DNA from: Manduca sexta
Lineage: Eukaryota > Arthropoda > Insecta > Lepidoptera > Sphingidae
Length of the DNA: 64,000 bases
Reading direction: 5' to 3'
Assembly (NCBI RefSeq): GCF_014839805.1
Contig: NC_051115.1
Coordinates: forward strand, 1,424,600 to 1,488,599
The notes below the pieces were generated by a model. It did no database searches and had not been told where the DNA came from. It saw only the letters and a program-made list of their open reading frames with translations. The position numbers and the translations under genes are program-made. Below are positions 54,896 to 64,000 of the stretch, in pieces (the first letter of the stretch is position 1; each line of letters starts with the position of its first letter).

Positions 54896-55155
54896 CTGGT
54901 GGCTGGTCTCTTTATGTGAGAGACCGCCTGGGTAGGAACCATCACAGTGTCTATTTCTGCCAAGCAGCAGTGTGTAGTCACTGTTGTGTTCCTTGAAGAA
55001 CATTATAGTGTAACTACTGGACATAATAAGACTTAACATGTCTCAGGATGCCGCACTGGAATTCAAGTCGTTGGTGTTTCTACTGTTTATCGGTCGTATC
55101 GCTTACCATCAGGCGAACGGCAAGCTCGTCTCGTCATTCAAAGCAATAAAAAAAA
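54896..55155 (+). mobile_element. REP-B copy, full length
   Basis: CTGGTGGCTGGTCTCTTTAT to TTCAAAGCAATAAAAAAAAG. Confidence 0.83.
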
Positions 55156-55217
55156 GGTTTTATAATCTGTTATGAGCATTTGCTCTTTGACAAATAGATC
55201 AAGCAAGCCACGTCCTT

Positions 55218-55601
55218 TATACGGGGTCATTTTGATTGCGTTACTAAATTAATCCACATACTTACTCGTATCTACTTGGAAATAACACATAACAATAGGT
55301 TACTTGAAGCCTAGATGTAAAATAAAAAACGTGTAAGTTTAGAATAAAATAAATATCTTTAAAAGTAATTTAACTTTACGCGCCCTAATGCCACTACTAC
55401 TCTAAGATAATTCGTCGCAGCAACATCATACTAACAGAAATACACTCACGCGCACGCCATATTTGCATTAAAAATAATCTAAAAACTAAAACGAGGATTT
55501 TTTGTGAAAATATGCGTTATTAATGGATGATTTTTGGCACAATGTCAGCAAAGGACGACGAGTATGTGGTTTTATTTAGTAACTCAATAATGATCCCATA
55601 T
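55218..55601 (-). mobile_element. MITE-H copy
   Basis: TATACGGGGTCATTTTGATT at the left and GTTTTATTTAGTAACTCAAT at the right. Confidence 0.83.
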
Positions 55602-55896
55602 TAAGTGTAGTATAATGCGGTACTATACTAATAAGTCTCAACCAACATCGACCTTCAAATGTGTCAATAGATGACGTCATATAACCCCCCACCCCTCCCC
55701 CTAGACCATTAGTCCGTAACGTTATCATTGCGGTCAGTCGTATTAGGTCTATTATTAACTGTTCGGTGAATTAATGCTTTTGTTATGACCCGACTAAAAA
55801 GAGGTTACTTGTTTTATATGTTCACTATGATTAGTATGTACTATTTATTGGCCTTGTAACCGATTTTTTATCAGTGCACGGCTAAGTTACCGCACT

Positions 55897-56088
55897 GCCC
55901 CTGATAGTGGAGTGGGTCCATTAGAATGTCGACTGACGAGAGATGATTCCCCCTCGGCAGTTGACATATTTATGCCGGCCTGTTGGATATACACAGGCTG
56001 ATCCCGGAACGCGACACTTAGGTGGGTCATTGTGATTATAACACCTTGTGTAGTGTAGTCGCTATCTGGGCGGATATTAAATAACTTA
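55897..56088 (+). mobile_element. REP-E copy
   Basis: GCCCCTGATAGTGGAGTGGG to CGCTATCTGGGCGGATATTA. Confidence 0.77.
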
Positions 56089-56127
56089 CCACCAGCAAAA
56101 CCACCTTTTATACTTTCAGGAAGGCGT

Positions 56128-56324
56128 GGGTGCGTGTTTAAGCAGCTGTGTGCAGTCACTGTTGTGTTCCGGTTTGAAGAACGTTGTAGCCAGTGTAACT
56201 ACTGGACATAATGAGACTTAAGATAGACTTAGGATGGCGAGCGCAGTGGAATACTAAACAATAATTTGTAATTCAAGATGTTGGTGTTTCTACTGTTTAT
56301 GGGCGGTCGTATCGCTTACCATCA
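56128..56324 (+). mobile_element. REP-B copy, first of a tandem pair
   Basis: TGCGTGTTTAAGCAGCTGTG to GGTCGTATCGCTTACCATCA; the A-rich end is missing because the next copy begins. Confidence 0.8.
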
Positions 56325-56505
56325 GTTGTAGCCAGTGTAACTACTGGACATAATGAGACTTAACATCTCATGTCTCAGGATGGCGAGCACAGTGGAATAC
56401 CAAACAATACTTTGTATTGTAATTCAAGGTGTTAGTGTTTCTACTGTTTATGGGCGGTCGTATCGCTTATCGTCACATACGCTCGTCTAAGCAATAAAAA
56501 AAGAT
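56325..56505 (+). mobile_element. REP-B copy, second of a tandem pair
   Basis: TTGTAGCCAGTGTAACTACT to ACGCTCGTCTAAGCAATAAA. The direct juxtaposition suggests duplication or insertion into the first copy. Confidence 0.8.
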
Positions 56506-56801
56506 AAACTTGGCTTGACTGTCCACTGGTGTATTGTAAAAACGGTGTTTAAATTGCGGGGGTCAACTTATACTGGTCGTTCCCCAAACGGAGTTATAGC
56601 AGACAGGACAAAGAACATATTCGTCATTTGTTTTTCAATGATGTAATAACATAAATATGTATGAGTTATATATGATATCAATTTAGTCACCTATAACGAG
56701 TCCAGTTTTACCTTTTAACGGAAATTAAATAATATAGTTAGTTATAGACCGTACATCAAGACCTTTGTGCTTTAAAAGTTTGTTATTATAATAGTAATAA
56801 G

Positions 56802-57125
56802 CATTGACGTATATTCTATAGACTCGAACGTCCATATAATATATTTGTTCACAATCTGAACTAAAATGGAAATCAAAACGTCTCTGTTATAACCTATTTA
56901 TTCAGTTGAACAACAAATAATTTTACTTATTTGACTAATATTTTTTATTCAAATCCAGGTTTACACTTAAACCCGAGTTCTTATATCATGAGCGCTCCGT
57001 ACACAACCACAAGCTGTCAATATTGACCATACTAAAGTCAGTTCGAGTGGATTGCAGTTCAATTCATTTGAACGCAGTGAATGTTCGGGACGCCAAATCT
57101 AGTACGTAGTACATATATATCGATA
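56802..57125 (+). mobile_element. TIR8-I copy with perfect 8-bp target duplication
   Basis: GTAATAAG at 56794-56801 and 57126-57133; the element is 324 bp and lies 430 bp upstream of the THAP-like exon. Confidence 0.9.
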
Positions 57126-57139
57126 GTAATAAGTGATTG

Positions 57140-57352
57140 TCTCATTTGGAATAGTGTGACAAGATCACACCATCCTTAGATAATAATACAAAAACATATT
57201 TAAAGAAAATATGCTAATATGCACGCTAAAAAGTGCAAATCACAATATGGAAAAATATGAAGTATTTTACATTGGAATTTTGCTATTACACGGTAGAGTA
57301 ACCATCACATGAGCGCAAATTCTTGTAAGACAATCTAATGTCCGCTCTATAT
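57140..57352 (-). mobile_element. MITE-M copy, one end decayed
   Basis: GATCACACCATCC, TAGCATGTGATTTGC-like interior, and end CTAATGTCCGCTCTATA. It follows a TIR8-I copy. Confidence 0.65.
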
Positions 57353-57552
57353 AATCTTAAAACTGTTTAACAATAGCTTACATTCCGGTAAATAGCATAT
57401 AGATATGATCTAAGATGTTTTACATAGATACGTTGTCCGAGCTCAATACTGACAAGACGAAAGCGAGGTAATTGCCCGACATTCACTTAGTCAACCTCCA
57501 ACCACTGTCGCGGCTAGTCGGCTTACTAACTTTTTGTATTTTTATAAATAAA

Positions 57553-57626
57553 ATGTCTTCCTGTGTTTTTAGACGATGTACAAATTATACTCCAACTGTG
57601 AATGAAAAATACATTTCATTTCATAC
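57553..57626 (+). CDS. Possible first exon encoding the start of a THAP zinc finger
   Basis: After an AT-rich leader ending TTTATAAATAAA, ATG opens a frame reading MSSCVFRRCTNYTPTV and NEKYISFHT. THAP domains start at or near the protein N-terminus with C-X4-C, about 11-12 residues, then SFH and FP; here CVFRRC and SFH have the right spacing. The frame reaches possible donors AC|GTTAGT (57627) or TTA|GTAATA (57631), where THAP genes often have an intron. The rest of the C2CH domain (Trp, second Cys/His pair) was not found downstream. It could be a host gene, a P-element-type transposase relic or chance; the short length limits confidence. Confidence 0.42.
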
Positions 57627-57929
57627 GTTAGTAATAATTATACACTGTTTAACTTATTTTTAATTAATAATTGCATTTTATTCGACTGTCATGGCGACCA
57701 GAGACTAATAAACTAGATGGCCACGGCGGTCGACCATCGGGCCGTATCAATGCGAGCTGCTAGGGCTGTACAAGTATGTGACTATAGTAAATAGTGCGCT
57801 GTTTTTATGTGCAATTTTGTTAGTCTATGACGCGTCTATTTGTAAAACTTCATTGATTATGATATGTTTTTGTTTTGGAATTCAGTGCAAACAAAAATAT
57901 CTGGTTATAACAGTGTATGCAGTAATAAC

Positions 57930-58188
57930 CCAGGTGTGGAACGGACTGCCGAGACAAATATCCGCAGGTTCAACTTTGACATTTCTAAAACTATGTTTAT
58001 TCTTTGCGACTTATCGCTTTTTAACAGTGAAGGAAAACATCGTGAGGAAACCTGCATACCTGAGAAGTTCTCTATAGGAATTTTGAGGATATTAAGTCTG
58101 CCCGCACTACAGCGTGAAGGACTAATTAATCCCTCAGTAGAGGAGACCCGTGCAATGGGACAGTATATAATACAAGGCTAATATTATA
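57930..58188 (+). mobile_element. SINE-A copy, decayed head
   Basis: CCAGGTGTGGAACGGACTGC through GTGAAGGAAAACATCGTGAG to ACAAGGCTAATATTATATA. Confidence 0.82.
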
Positions 58189-58721
58189 TATGGTGCCCCC
58201 CCTGCTTCGGCTCATGCACGATATAATTTATTAACATCGTACGGATAAAATCTCACGGTGTATTTTCCCGCGCGCAAGTTTTTCAACTCGTATAAACTTG
58301 TTTCATATGATATTGTTAATTTATTATACAGATCATTATATAGACGACTTATGTTTTTTAATATGCGATCAATTGTCGACTTTAATGGAGCGTGGACAAG
58401 GCTTTTTTTATTTGAACGTTATGCTTTTTGATTATCGACTTAATTTTTGCTTTGTTTTTAATTCGACTGTAATGAAGCATAGACAAGATATTGTTTTTAT
58501 TTAAAACATTTTGCTTTGTTTTTTTATACGGTCCGAACGTTGTCTATTTGTGTATGACAAGATATTTTCAACACAATTTGCATGAGAATAGATATCCAGA
58601 GATGGTCTAAAAACTAAATCAAATACTTATTTTTTTCGTGGACTGCATTGACCTCAAATTTGCAGTTGGATAAGAGCCAATATAAGAACAACAAATATAT
58701 ATTTTAAAATATATAATATAG

Positions 58722-58875
58722 TAGTTTTGGCCCGTGACTCCGCCCGTATCGAAATTTTTCTGTGATAAAAGTCCCGCTTATATATATTTCCCTGGATAGA
58801 AAGAGTAGCCTTTAACCTTCCCAGGGTCCCAAACTATCTCCATGCTAAGTTTAATCGAACTTCGTAGAGGAAACG
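58722..58875 (-). mobile_element. HEL-N 3' fragment
   Basis: GGCCCGTGACTCCGCCCG, GATAAAAGTCCCGCTTATAT and TTCCCAGGGTCCCAAACTAT in reverse orientation. Confidence 0.6.
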
Positions 58876-58891
58876 TAGAGTCCTACAATTA

Positions 58892-59148
58892 TATAGAGCG
58901 GACATTGGGTAGATTGTCATACAAAAATCAATCTACCGTGAAATAGCAAAAAAAAATGTAACATACTTAATATTTTTTCCATATCATGATTTGCACGTTT
59001 TTGATGCGAATATTTTCTGTAAATATATTATTTTTGTATATTATAAGGACGCTGTGACATCTTGTCACACGGGCATTTCAAACAAGACTTATTACAAATT
59101 GTTAATAACTTTTGGAGCAAAAATTTTGGCCCTGATGTCCGCTCTATA
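58892..59148 (+). mobile_element. MITE-M copy, complete
   Basis: Inverted ends TATAGAGCGGACATT and ATGTCCGCTCTATA, 257 bp. Confidence 0.82.
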
Positions 59149-59158
59149 ACTATATAGT

Positions 59159-59416
59159 TTAAGGTTATAGCTTAAGGTCCATTTTTCATACATTTTGTTT
59201 CACCTTTAATCTGGGTAACTAAACAAGTCATATTAAATTTTAAAGGCCGAAATATCCATGCATATTAATTATTTTTACGTTTTTCTTTCAACTGCGAGAA
59301 CTAATCACTAACTAGACGTGAATTTAAATTCTTTACTTGCCAATACTTGTTTAGTTACCCAGATTAAAGGTGAAACAAAATGTATGAAAATGGACCTTAA
59401 GCTATATATAACCTTA
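59159..59416. mobile_element. Foldback element with about 60-bp inverted arms
   Basis: TTAAGGTCCATTTTTCATAC and ATTTTGTTTCACCTTTAATC at the left mirror GATTAAAGGTGAAACAAAAT and GTATGAAAATGGACCTTAAG at the right, extending to CTGGGTAACTAAACAAGT. Confidence 0.85.
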
Positions 59417-59419
59417 ATG

Positions 59420-59996
59420 TGACTAAAGAATTCAAATACATTCTAAAATCTGTCAGTTAATGAATCAGGTGGCATTTTTAAAATCGTCTTATTTCAAATT
59501 CTAATGCATAGAATCTAACGGTATTTGTAATGACTACGTTAGTACCGCCATCTTTATTTATCGTTATTTAACTTTCAAATTTGGAACGCTCAGTTCCACA
59601 TTTGAATGTTATGCCGCTAACGTCAGCTAAAGATGCCATCAAACAAAATATTTGAAAGCTTTGATAAATTATACGTCTAGAATTTAGATAGAGTGTCGCT
59701 TTAATGATACTAAAACGAATTGGCCAACTATTGTAAGCTAGTGTGCGTGACAGTTGCGTCATACGCCTTTCCAGCGTAATTCTGCTTTGCCTTGTGTGTG
59801 TAATGCTACCAATTGTCGTACGGTGCCCGTGGGCAGAAACAAGTTCATATAACACAAAAAACAATTTACTAGATACAAAATACTTAACTTCTCTGATTAT
59901 AATGTTCATAAAACTTAGGATCTATTATAGCCCTTGTTTTAGAAAAATAAAAAATATGCTAATATAAATGCTGATCTCGTACTGATGATGGATTTA
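59420..59996. other. Unassigned unique interval
   Basis: Open frames exist on both strands (113 codons minus, 74 plus), but neither shows domain motifs. No repeat copy is visible. Confidence 0.35.
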
Positions 59997-60303
59997 CTGG
60001 TGGTAGGTCTCTCATATGTGAGAGTCCGCCTGGGTAGGTACCACCGCAGTGTCTATTTCGGCCGCCAACCAGCAGTGTGTAGCCACTGTTGTGTTCCGGT
60101 TTGAAGGACGTTGTAGCCAGTGTAACTACTGGACATAATAAAACTTAACACCGTCCTGAGACAGGATGGCGAGCGCAGTGGAATACCAAACAATATTTTG
60201 TAATTCAAGGTGTTGCATGGTGTTTCTACTGTTTATGGGCGGTCGTATCGTTTATCATCAGGCTAATAGCAAGCTCGTCTCGTCATTCAAGGCAATAAAC
60301 AAA
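59997..60303 (+). mobile_element. REP-B copy, full length
   Basis: CTGGTGGTAGGTCTCTCATA to CTCGTCATTCAAGGCAATAA. Confidence 0.85.
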
Positions 60304-60379
60304 ATCGTAAACTGGCAACACAATAATGGCAAACTCAGACTAATTAAAAGAAATATGTCAACGGGCTTATTTTGCAGGA

Positions 60380-60665
60380 AGTTACTATAAATAATTTAAG
60401 CTACCGTTGATACGTGACATAACTCGTTGTTTCATGTCCACATGCCTATCCTTGAGGTTAAAACGCCTCCTTAGTCCATTATTTTGTCTCCCGCTTTGCT
60501 ATGGAAGTGGACAATTAACATTTCCAACTTCTCCCTATCTTTCTATTTAATTTCGTTGCGGGATAATGACATTAGAGTTCCCTGAGACTCGGCGAGCTTC
60601 ACCGCTCGGTGTCATACAATGTCACTGCTGATCCTTACAGGACTTGTAGTGGTGGATGTGAGGGC
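60380..60665 (-). mobile_element. REP-O copy
   Basis: The minus strand matches 51867-52140, ending near GGACTTGTAGTGGTGGATGT on the plus strand. Confidence 0.65.
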
Positions 60666-60887
60666 GGGAAATTAAAGTATTCTTTGTTTCAGATCGCTCT
60701 TTATACATTTGTACATTTTTAAACGACATAAATTTTGCAACAAGTGTAAACGCGGTGACAGCTCGAAGCACACTGAGCGCGGGAAGACGATCTAGAGGTG
60801 AACAGTTCACCTCTACTTTTTTCGACGCGTTTAAAGCATCCAGTCTATCTAGACATATTTTTAATCAGTTTGAAAGTATGCTAATCT
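60666..60887. other. Unique GC-richer patch, possible 5' exon or promoter
   Basis: The minus strand contains CGCGCTCAGTGTGCTTCGAG, with a TCAGT like an arthropod initiator, and a downstream ATGTCGTTTAAAAATG. Nothing ties it to the ankyrin gene, so this is a weak suggestion only. Confidence 0.15.
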
Positions 60888-61204
60888 CATTGACGTATAT
60901 TCTATAAACACGAACGTCCATATAAACTATTTGTTCAAAATCTGATCTAAAATGGCAACCAAAAACGTCACTGTTATAACCTATTCACTTGAACAACAAA
61001 TAATTTTAATTATTTGACTATAATTTTTATTCACATCCAGATTTACACTTAGACTCGAGTTCTTATATTATGAGCGCCACTCCGTCCACAACCACACGCC
61101 GTCAATGTAGAAATCATACTGTCAGGTGTACGGATTGCAGTACAGTTTAGCCGAACACTTTGAGTGTACGGAACGCCAGATCTAGTACGAAGTACATATC
61201 GATG
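60888..61204 (+). mobile_element. TIR8-I copy
   Basis: CATTGACGTATATTCTATAA to GTACATATCGATG; flanks GCTAATCT and GGTAATCT match at 7 of 8. Confidence 0.86.
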
Positions 61205-61212
61205 GGTAATCT

Positions 61213-61704
61213 TAAAATCGCTATTATAATGACTTGTAATTATAACGTTAGAATGTTTTGCGGTTAGAGCCGCCATAACTTCCAAGTGACAGGCAAATGT
61301 CATATAGTATTGGGGAAAATGTACATTATAATGTCTATGTACAATATTGCATAAGTACGCTTTCGGATACACTGACCCACGCGAATGTCCGGGTAGCGAC
61401 CAGTTTAAGTTGACCTCTGTATTGTATTACGGGTCTATCAAAGGCTTTCAAAATGGAGGTCTCAAGAGGCGTGGCAATACCTAACGGTAATTAGATTTTG
61501 TCAATCTGTTTCTATCCCTCACAGTATTGTTTCTTGATTAAAGGTACCATATGTCCTATGATAACGTATGTGCAAAAATATTTGAATAAGTTTGATTTTG
61601 TGCGTTATTTAATATGTAACAGCAATAGGGAACCGGACTCATTTTTATTCTTTACTATTATCAAATATTTACATAATATAAATTATAACACAAGGAATTA
61701 TTGA
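61213..61704. other. Unassigned interval
   Basis: AT-rich unique sequence, no coding evidence. Confidence 0.4.
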
Positions 61705-62255
61705 TATCCGGTAAAAAATCAACAAGTTATAAGTCTTTGAATTTCGGTGGAAGGGGTAATTAACAAGAAACAGAAAAGAGACGAAATACTCACATGTGAC
61801 GTCATCGGGAATTACGACGCGTGTGAAAGAAAGAGATGAAGCGATATCCCTACATCGCGCCCCCTTCTGTACATTACAATATTTTAAATATGAATTACTC
61901 GCTAATTTTTTAACCAATTGTTATGCAGTTTTCGCAGGAGTGCTTCTTTTTCGTATTATTAACCATTACATATAGAATAATGTACAAAATCAAGCATAGG
62001 CCTGTCTCCTATTAGTACAAAAAGAAATCCTGTGAAAACAGCATTAGAATTGGATAAGAAATGAGGCAGTAATTCAAATTTCAAATATTGCTACGTGCAG
62101 GAGAGGGGATATCGCTCCATCTCTTTCGCACGCATCGTAATGCCCGCTGACGTCACATGCAAGTATTTTGTCTCTTTTCTGTTTTTTGACTCTCCCCCTA
62201 CTACCTAATTTCAATGGCTTATAACTTGTGGATTTCACCAGATTTCAATGATTTC
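61705..62255. mobile_element. Large imperfect foldback, arms about 250 bp
   Basis: The left arm (AACAAGTTATAAGTC, CAGAAAAGAGACGAAATACT, ATGTGACGTCATCGGG) is mirrored by the right arm (CCCGCTGACGTCACATGC, GTCTCTTTTCTGTTTTTTGA, GGCTTATAACTTG). The arms are diverged. A related solo arm is at 48700-48970. Confidence 0.8.
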
Positions 62256-62422
62256 TGCTTTAGAATTAATACGACGTACATATTTAATAAAAGTTGTAAA
62301 TAAAAAGTCAAATATTGATGATTATTATTTTGAGTACTAAAAGCGTATATAAGGAATAAACAAAATCACTTTCATATTAAAATATTCGGTGAGCTGTGGC
62401 TTCCCTACCTTGCATTGAAGAG

Positions 62423-62664
62423 AATTATATTATAAATGCGAAAGTTTGTGAGGATGGATGTATGTATGTTTGTTCCTCTTTCACGAAAAAACTACTGAAC
62501 GGATTTGTATGAAACTTTACAGTAATATTGGTTATACATTAGAATAACACATAGACTACAATTCATAAGGATTTTGTGTAATTTGGTAATAAAGGTACAT
62601 ATCAAGTAAGTCGAAAAAAAATTATCCCGGAAAACTAACGAAAACGAAAAACGTGCAAAAGCTA
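62423..62664 (+). mobile_element. HEL-N type 3 copy, decayed 3' end
   Basis: TATATTATAAATGCGAAAGT to ATTATCCCGGAAAACT; it ends AAAAGCTAC where CTAG is expected. Confidence 0.7.
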
Positions 62665-62964
62665 CCTATAAAAATAAACTTAAAATTTGTCTACATACAT
62701 TTAATTATCCTCAAATTTTCATAGCCAAAGATAAATACTAATTGGTGTAAATCACGTATAATCGACATTATCGTGTGGGATTTTTCGATATTATAGCCAG
62801 ACATCTTGTTGTGATGCGGCGGGTGATACCAACCCCCCCGCAGCCCTCTCCCTTCCTCTACCTCTATCTACCTTGTAATCTATACTCACTTATGACGAAT
62901 GATTGTTGATAACAGAAGTTCTAGTAAAAATTATAGTTTTTAACATCATATTTGTATACTTATA

Positions 62965-63229
62965 CTAGTTGACTCGACAGACGTTGTTCTGTCTTAACTA
63001 TGTATACACGCGCATTCTGTCAATCGCTGACAGTTATTTCAAACAATTGATATAAAATTAATATATTCGTTAAGTTTCTTAAATTTTCCGCGCAATTTTT
63101 TGAAATTTTTCTTTTATAAGAACCTTCGCCTGACAATAACAATAACAAAAAAAAATGTGAAATCGGTCCAGCCGTTCACGCGTGATGGCGTGACCAAGGG
63201 AAATAGGGATTCATTTTTATATATATAGA
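62965..63229 (-). mobile_element. HEL-F copy
   Basis: CTAGTTGACTCGACAGACGT to TTCATTTTTATATATATAGA. Confidence 0.85.
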
Positions 63230-63262
63230 TTAAACAACAAGGTCCCCAAAAGCTGTCTGTAG

Positions 63263-63465
63263 TAGGATTGCCAGACGTCCCGTACTTACCGGACGTCTAA
63301 TATTTTAGGCACATTTTAAAACGTCCCGGCGGCATAGATTGTCTAAATCGATCGATCTACGATTGACAAGTACTCACGCACGCAACGTTCGCGTTATCGC
63401 TTACGTATTAATACGACTAGGTATTAAATAAATTTAATAAATAACGAGTTGATACATGTTTTTAA
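63263..63465 (+). mobile_element. hAT-L copy, 3'-truncated
   Basis: TAGGATTGCCAGACGTCCCG, AAATCGATCGATCTACGATT, matching the first 200 bp of the 29138 copy with a short local insertion. Confidence 0.8.
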
Positions 63466-63539
63466 TTAATTTATTTATTCTCATAGGAAAACATACAGCT
63501 TACAATACAACATTCTGTCTAACTAATAATAATAATAAA

Positions 63540-63856
63540 TAATATCAGCCCTATATTATATACTTGCCCACTGCTGGGCACGGGCCTCCTCTACTACTGA
63601 GAGGGATTAGGCCTTAGTCCACCACGCTGGCCTAGTGCGGGTTGGTAGACTCCACACACCTTCGAAATTCCTATAGAGAACTTCTCAGATGTGCAGGTTT
63701 CCTCAAGATGTTTTCCTTCACCGTTAAATCGAACGATAAATTCACAAAGAATACACACGTGATTTTAGAAAAGTCAGAGGTGTGCGCCCTTGGGATTTGA
63801 ACCTGCGGACATTCATCCTGGCAGTCCGTTCCACACCCAATTAGGCTATCGGTCTA
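63540..63856 (-). mobile_element. SINE-A copy, full length
   Basis: ATAATATCAGCCCTATATTA to CACACCCAATTAGGCTATCG on the minus strand. Confidence 0.88.
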
Positions 63857-64000
63857 ACTAAAATAAAGTAATATAATATAAGGCCAATAATGTTTTCACT
63901 TTTAAATAGTACAGGTTTATGGAGTGAACCTTATTTAAATAGCTCAAAAATAATTATTAACAGAAAATAAGTTAAAAAAACTATTGAGATTATAATTGTA

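Noticed and set aside
59568..59909. 113-codon minus-strand frame
   Set aside because: No recognisable motif, no splice support, and AT-biased composition like the surroundings. Left as unassigned.

Overview
This is a eukaryotic window, most likely from a butterfly or moth. The background is AT-rich and repeat-dense. There are split genes with GT..AG introns, tRNA-derived SINEs, many short non-autonomous Helitrons (5' TC, 3' CTAG, A|T target) and several MITE families. No operon, ribosome binding site or prokaryotic gene is visible. The lepidopteran assignment is an inference from the kinds of repeats, recalled and not searched.

One multi-exon gene can be reconstructed with confidence. It lies on the minus strand and runs right to left from 18899 to 3189. 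Eight coding exons (18337-18899, 10088-10884, 9484-9611, 8224-8360, 6305-6440, 4902-5008, 4360-4493, 3189-3288) join in frame at every junction, encode at least 699 residues and end in a stop at 3189-3191. The N-terminal part is disordered, Lys/Glu-rich and Ser/Pro-rich, and carries a DSGF motif like an IkB phosphodegron. The middle is helix-rich. The C-terminus holds about four ankyrin repeats. Overall it looks like an IkB/Bcl-3-type ankyrin protein. The 5' end of the gene was not found. Residue numbers below count from the first complete codon of the 18337-18899 exon.

A second coding hint is a plus-strand exon at 57553-57626 encoding the start of a THAP zinc finger, either the first exon of a gene or a transposase remnant.

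Everything else I can explain is repeats. SINE-A is tRNA-derived, with A box TAGCCTAGTTGG and B box GGTTCAAATCC. REP-B is a retroposon with an A-rich 3' tail. SINE-C and SINE-D share a tRNA-like head but have different bodies. REP-E is an unclassified dispersed repeat. HEL-F and HEL-N are Helitron-like. TIR8-I is a DNA element of about 320 bp with 8-bp target duplications. MITE-G, MITE-H and MITE-M have terminal inverted repeats. PB-J and PB-K are TTAA-flanked palindromic elements, and hAT-L has an 8-bp duplication. There are also foldback elements, remnants of LINE reverse transcriptase C-termini, LINE 3' tails, and several tandem arrays (about 0.8, 5.1, 37, 38, 45.7 and 46.9 kb). Many insertions are nested, so relative ages can be read.

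Layout: 0-3 kb, intergenic with a tandem array and one SINE; 3-19 kb, the ankyrin gene with repeat-filled introns; 19-57 kb, repeat-dense DNA with LINE remnants; 57.4-57.7 kb, the THAP-like exon; 58-64 kb, MITEs, foldbacks and more SINEs.
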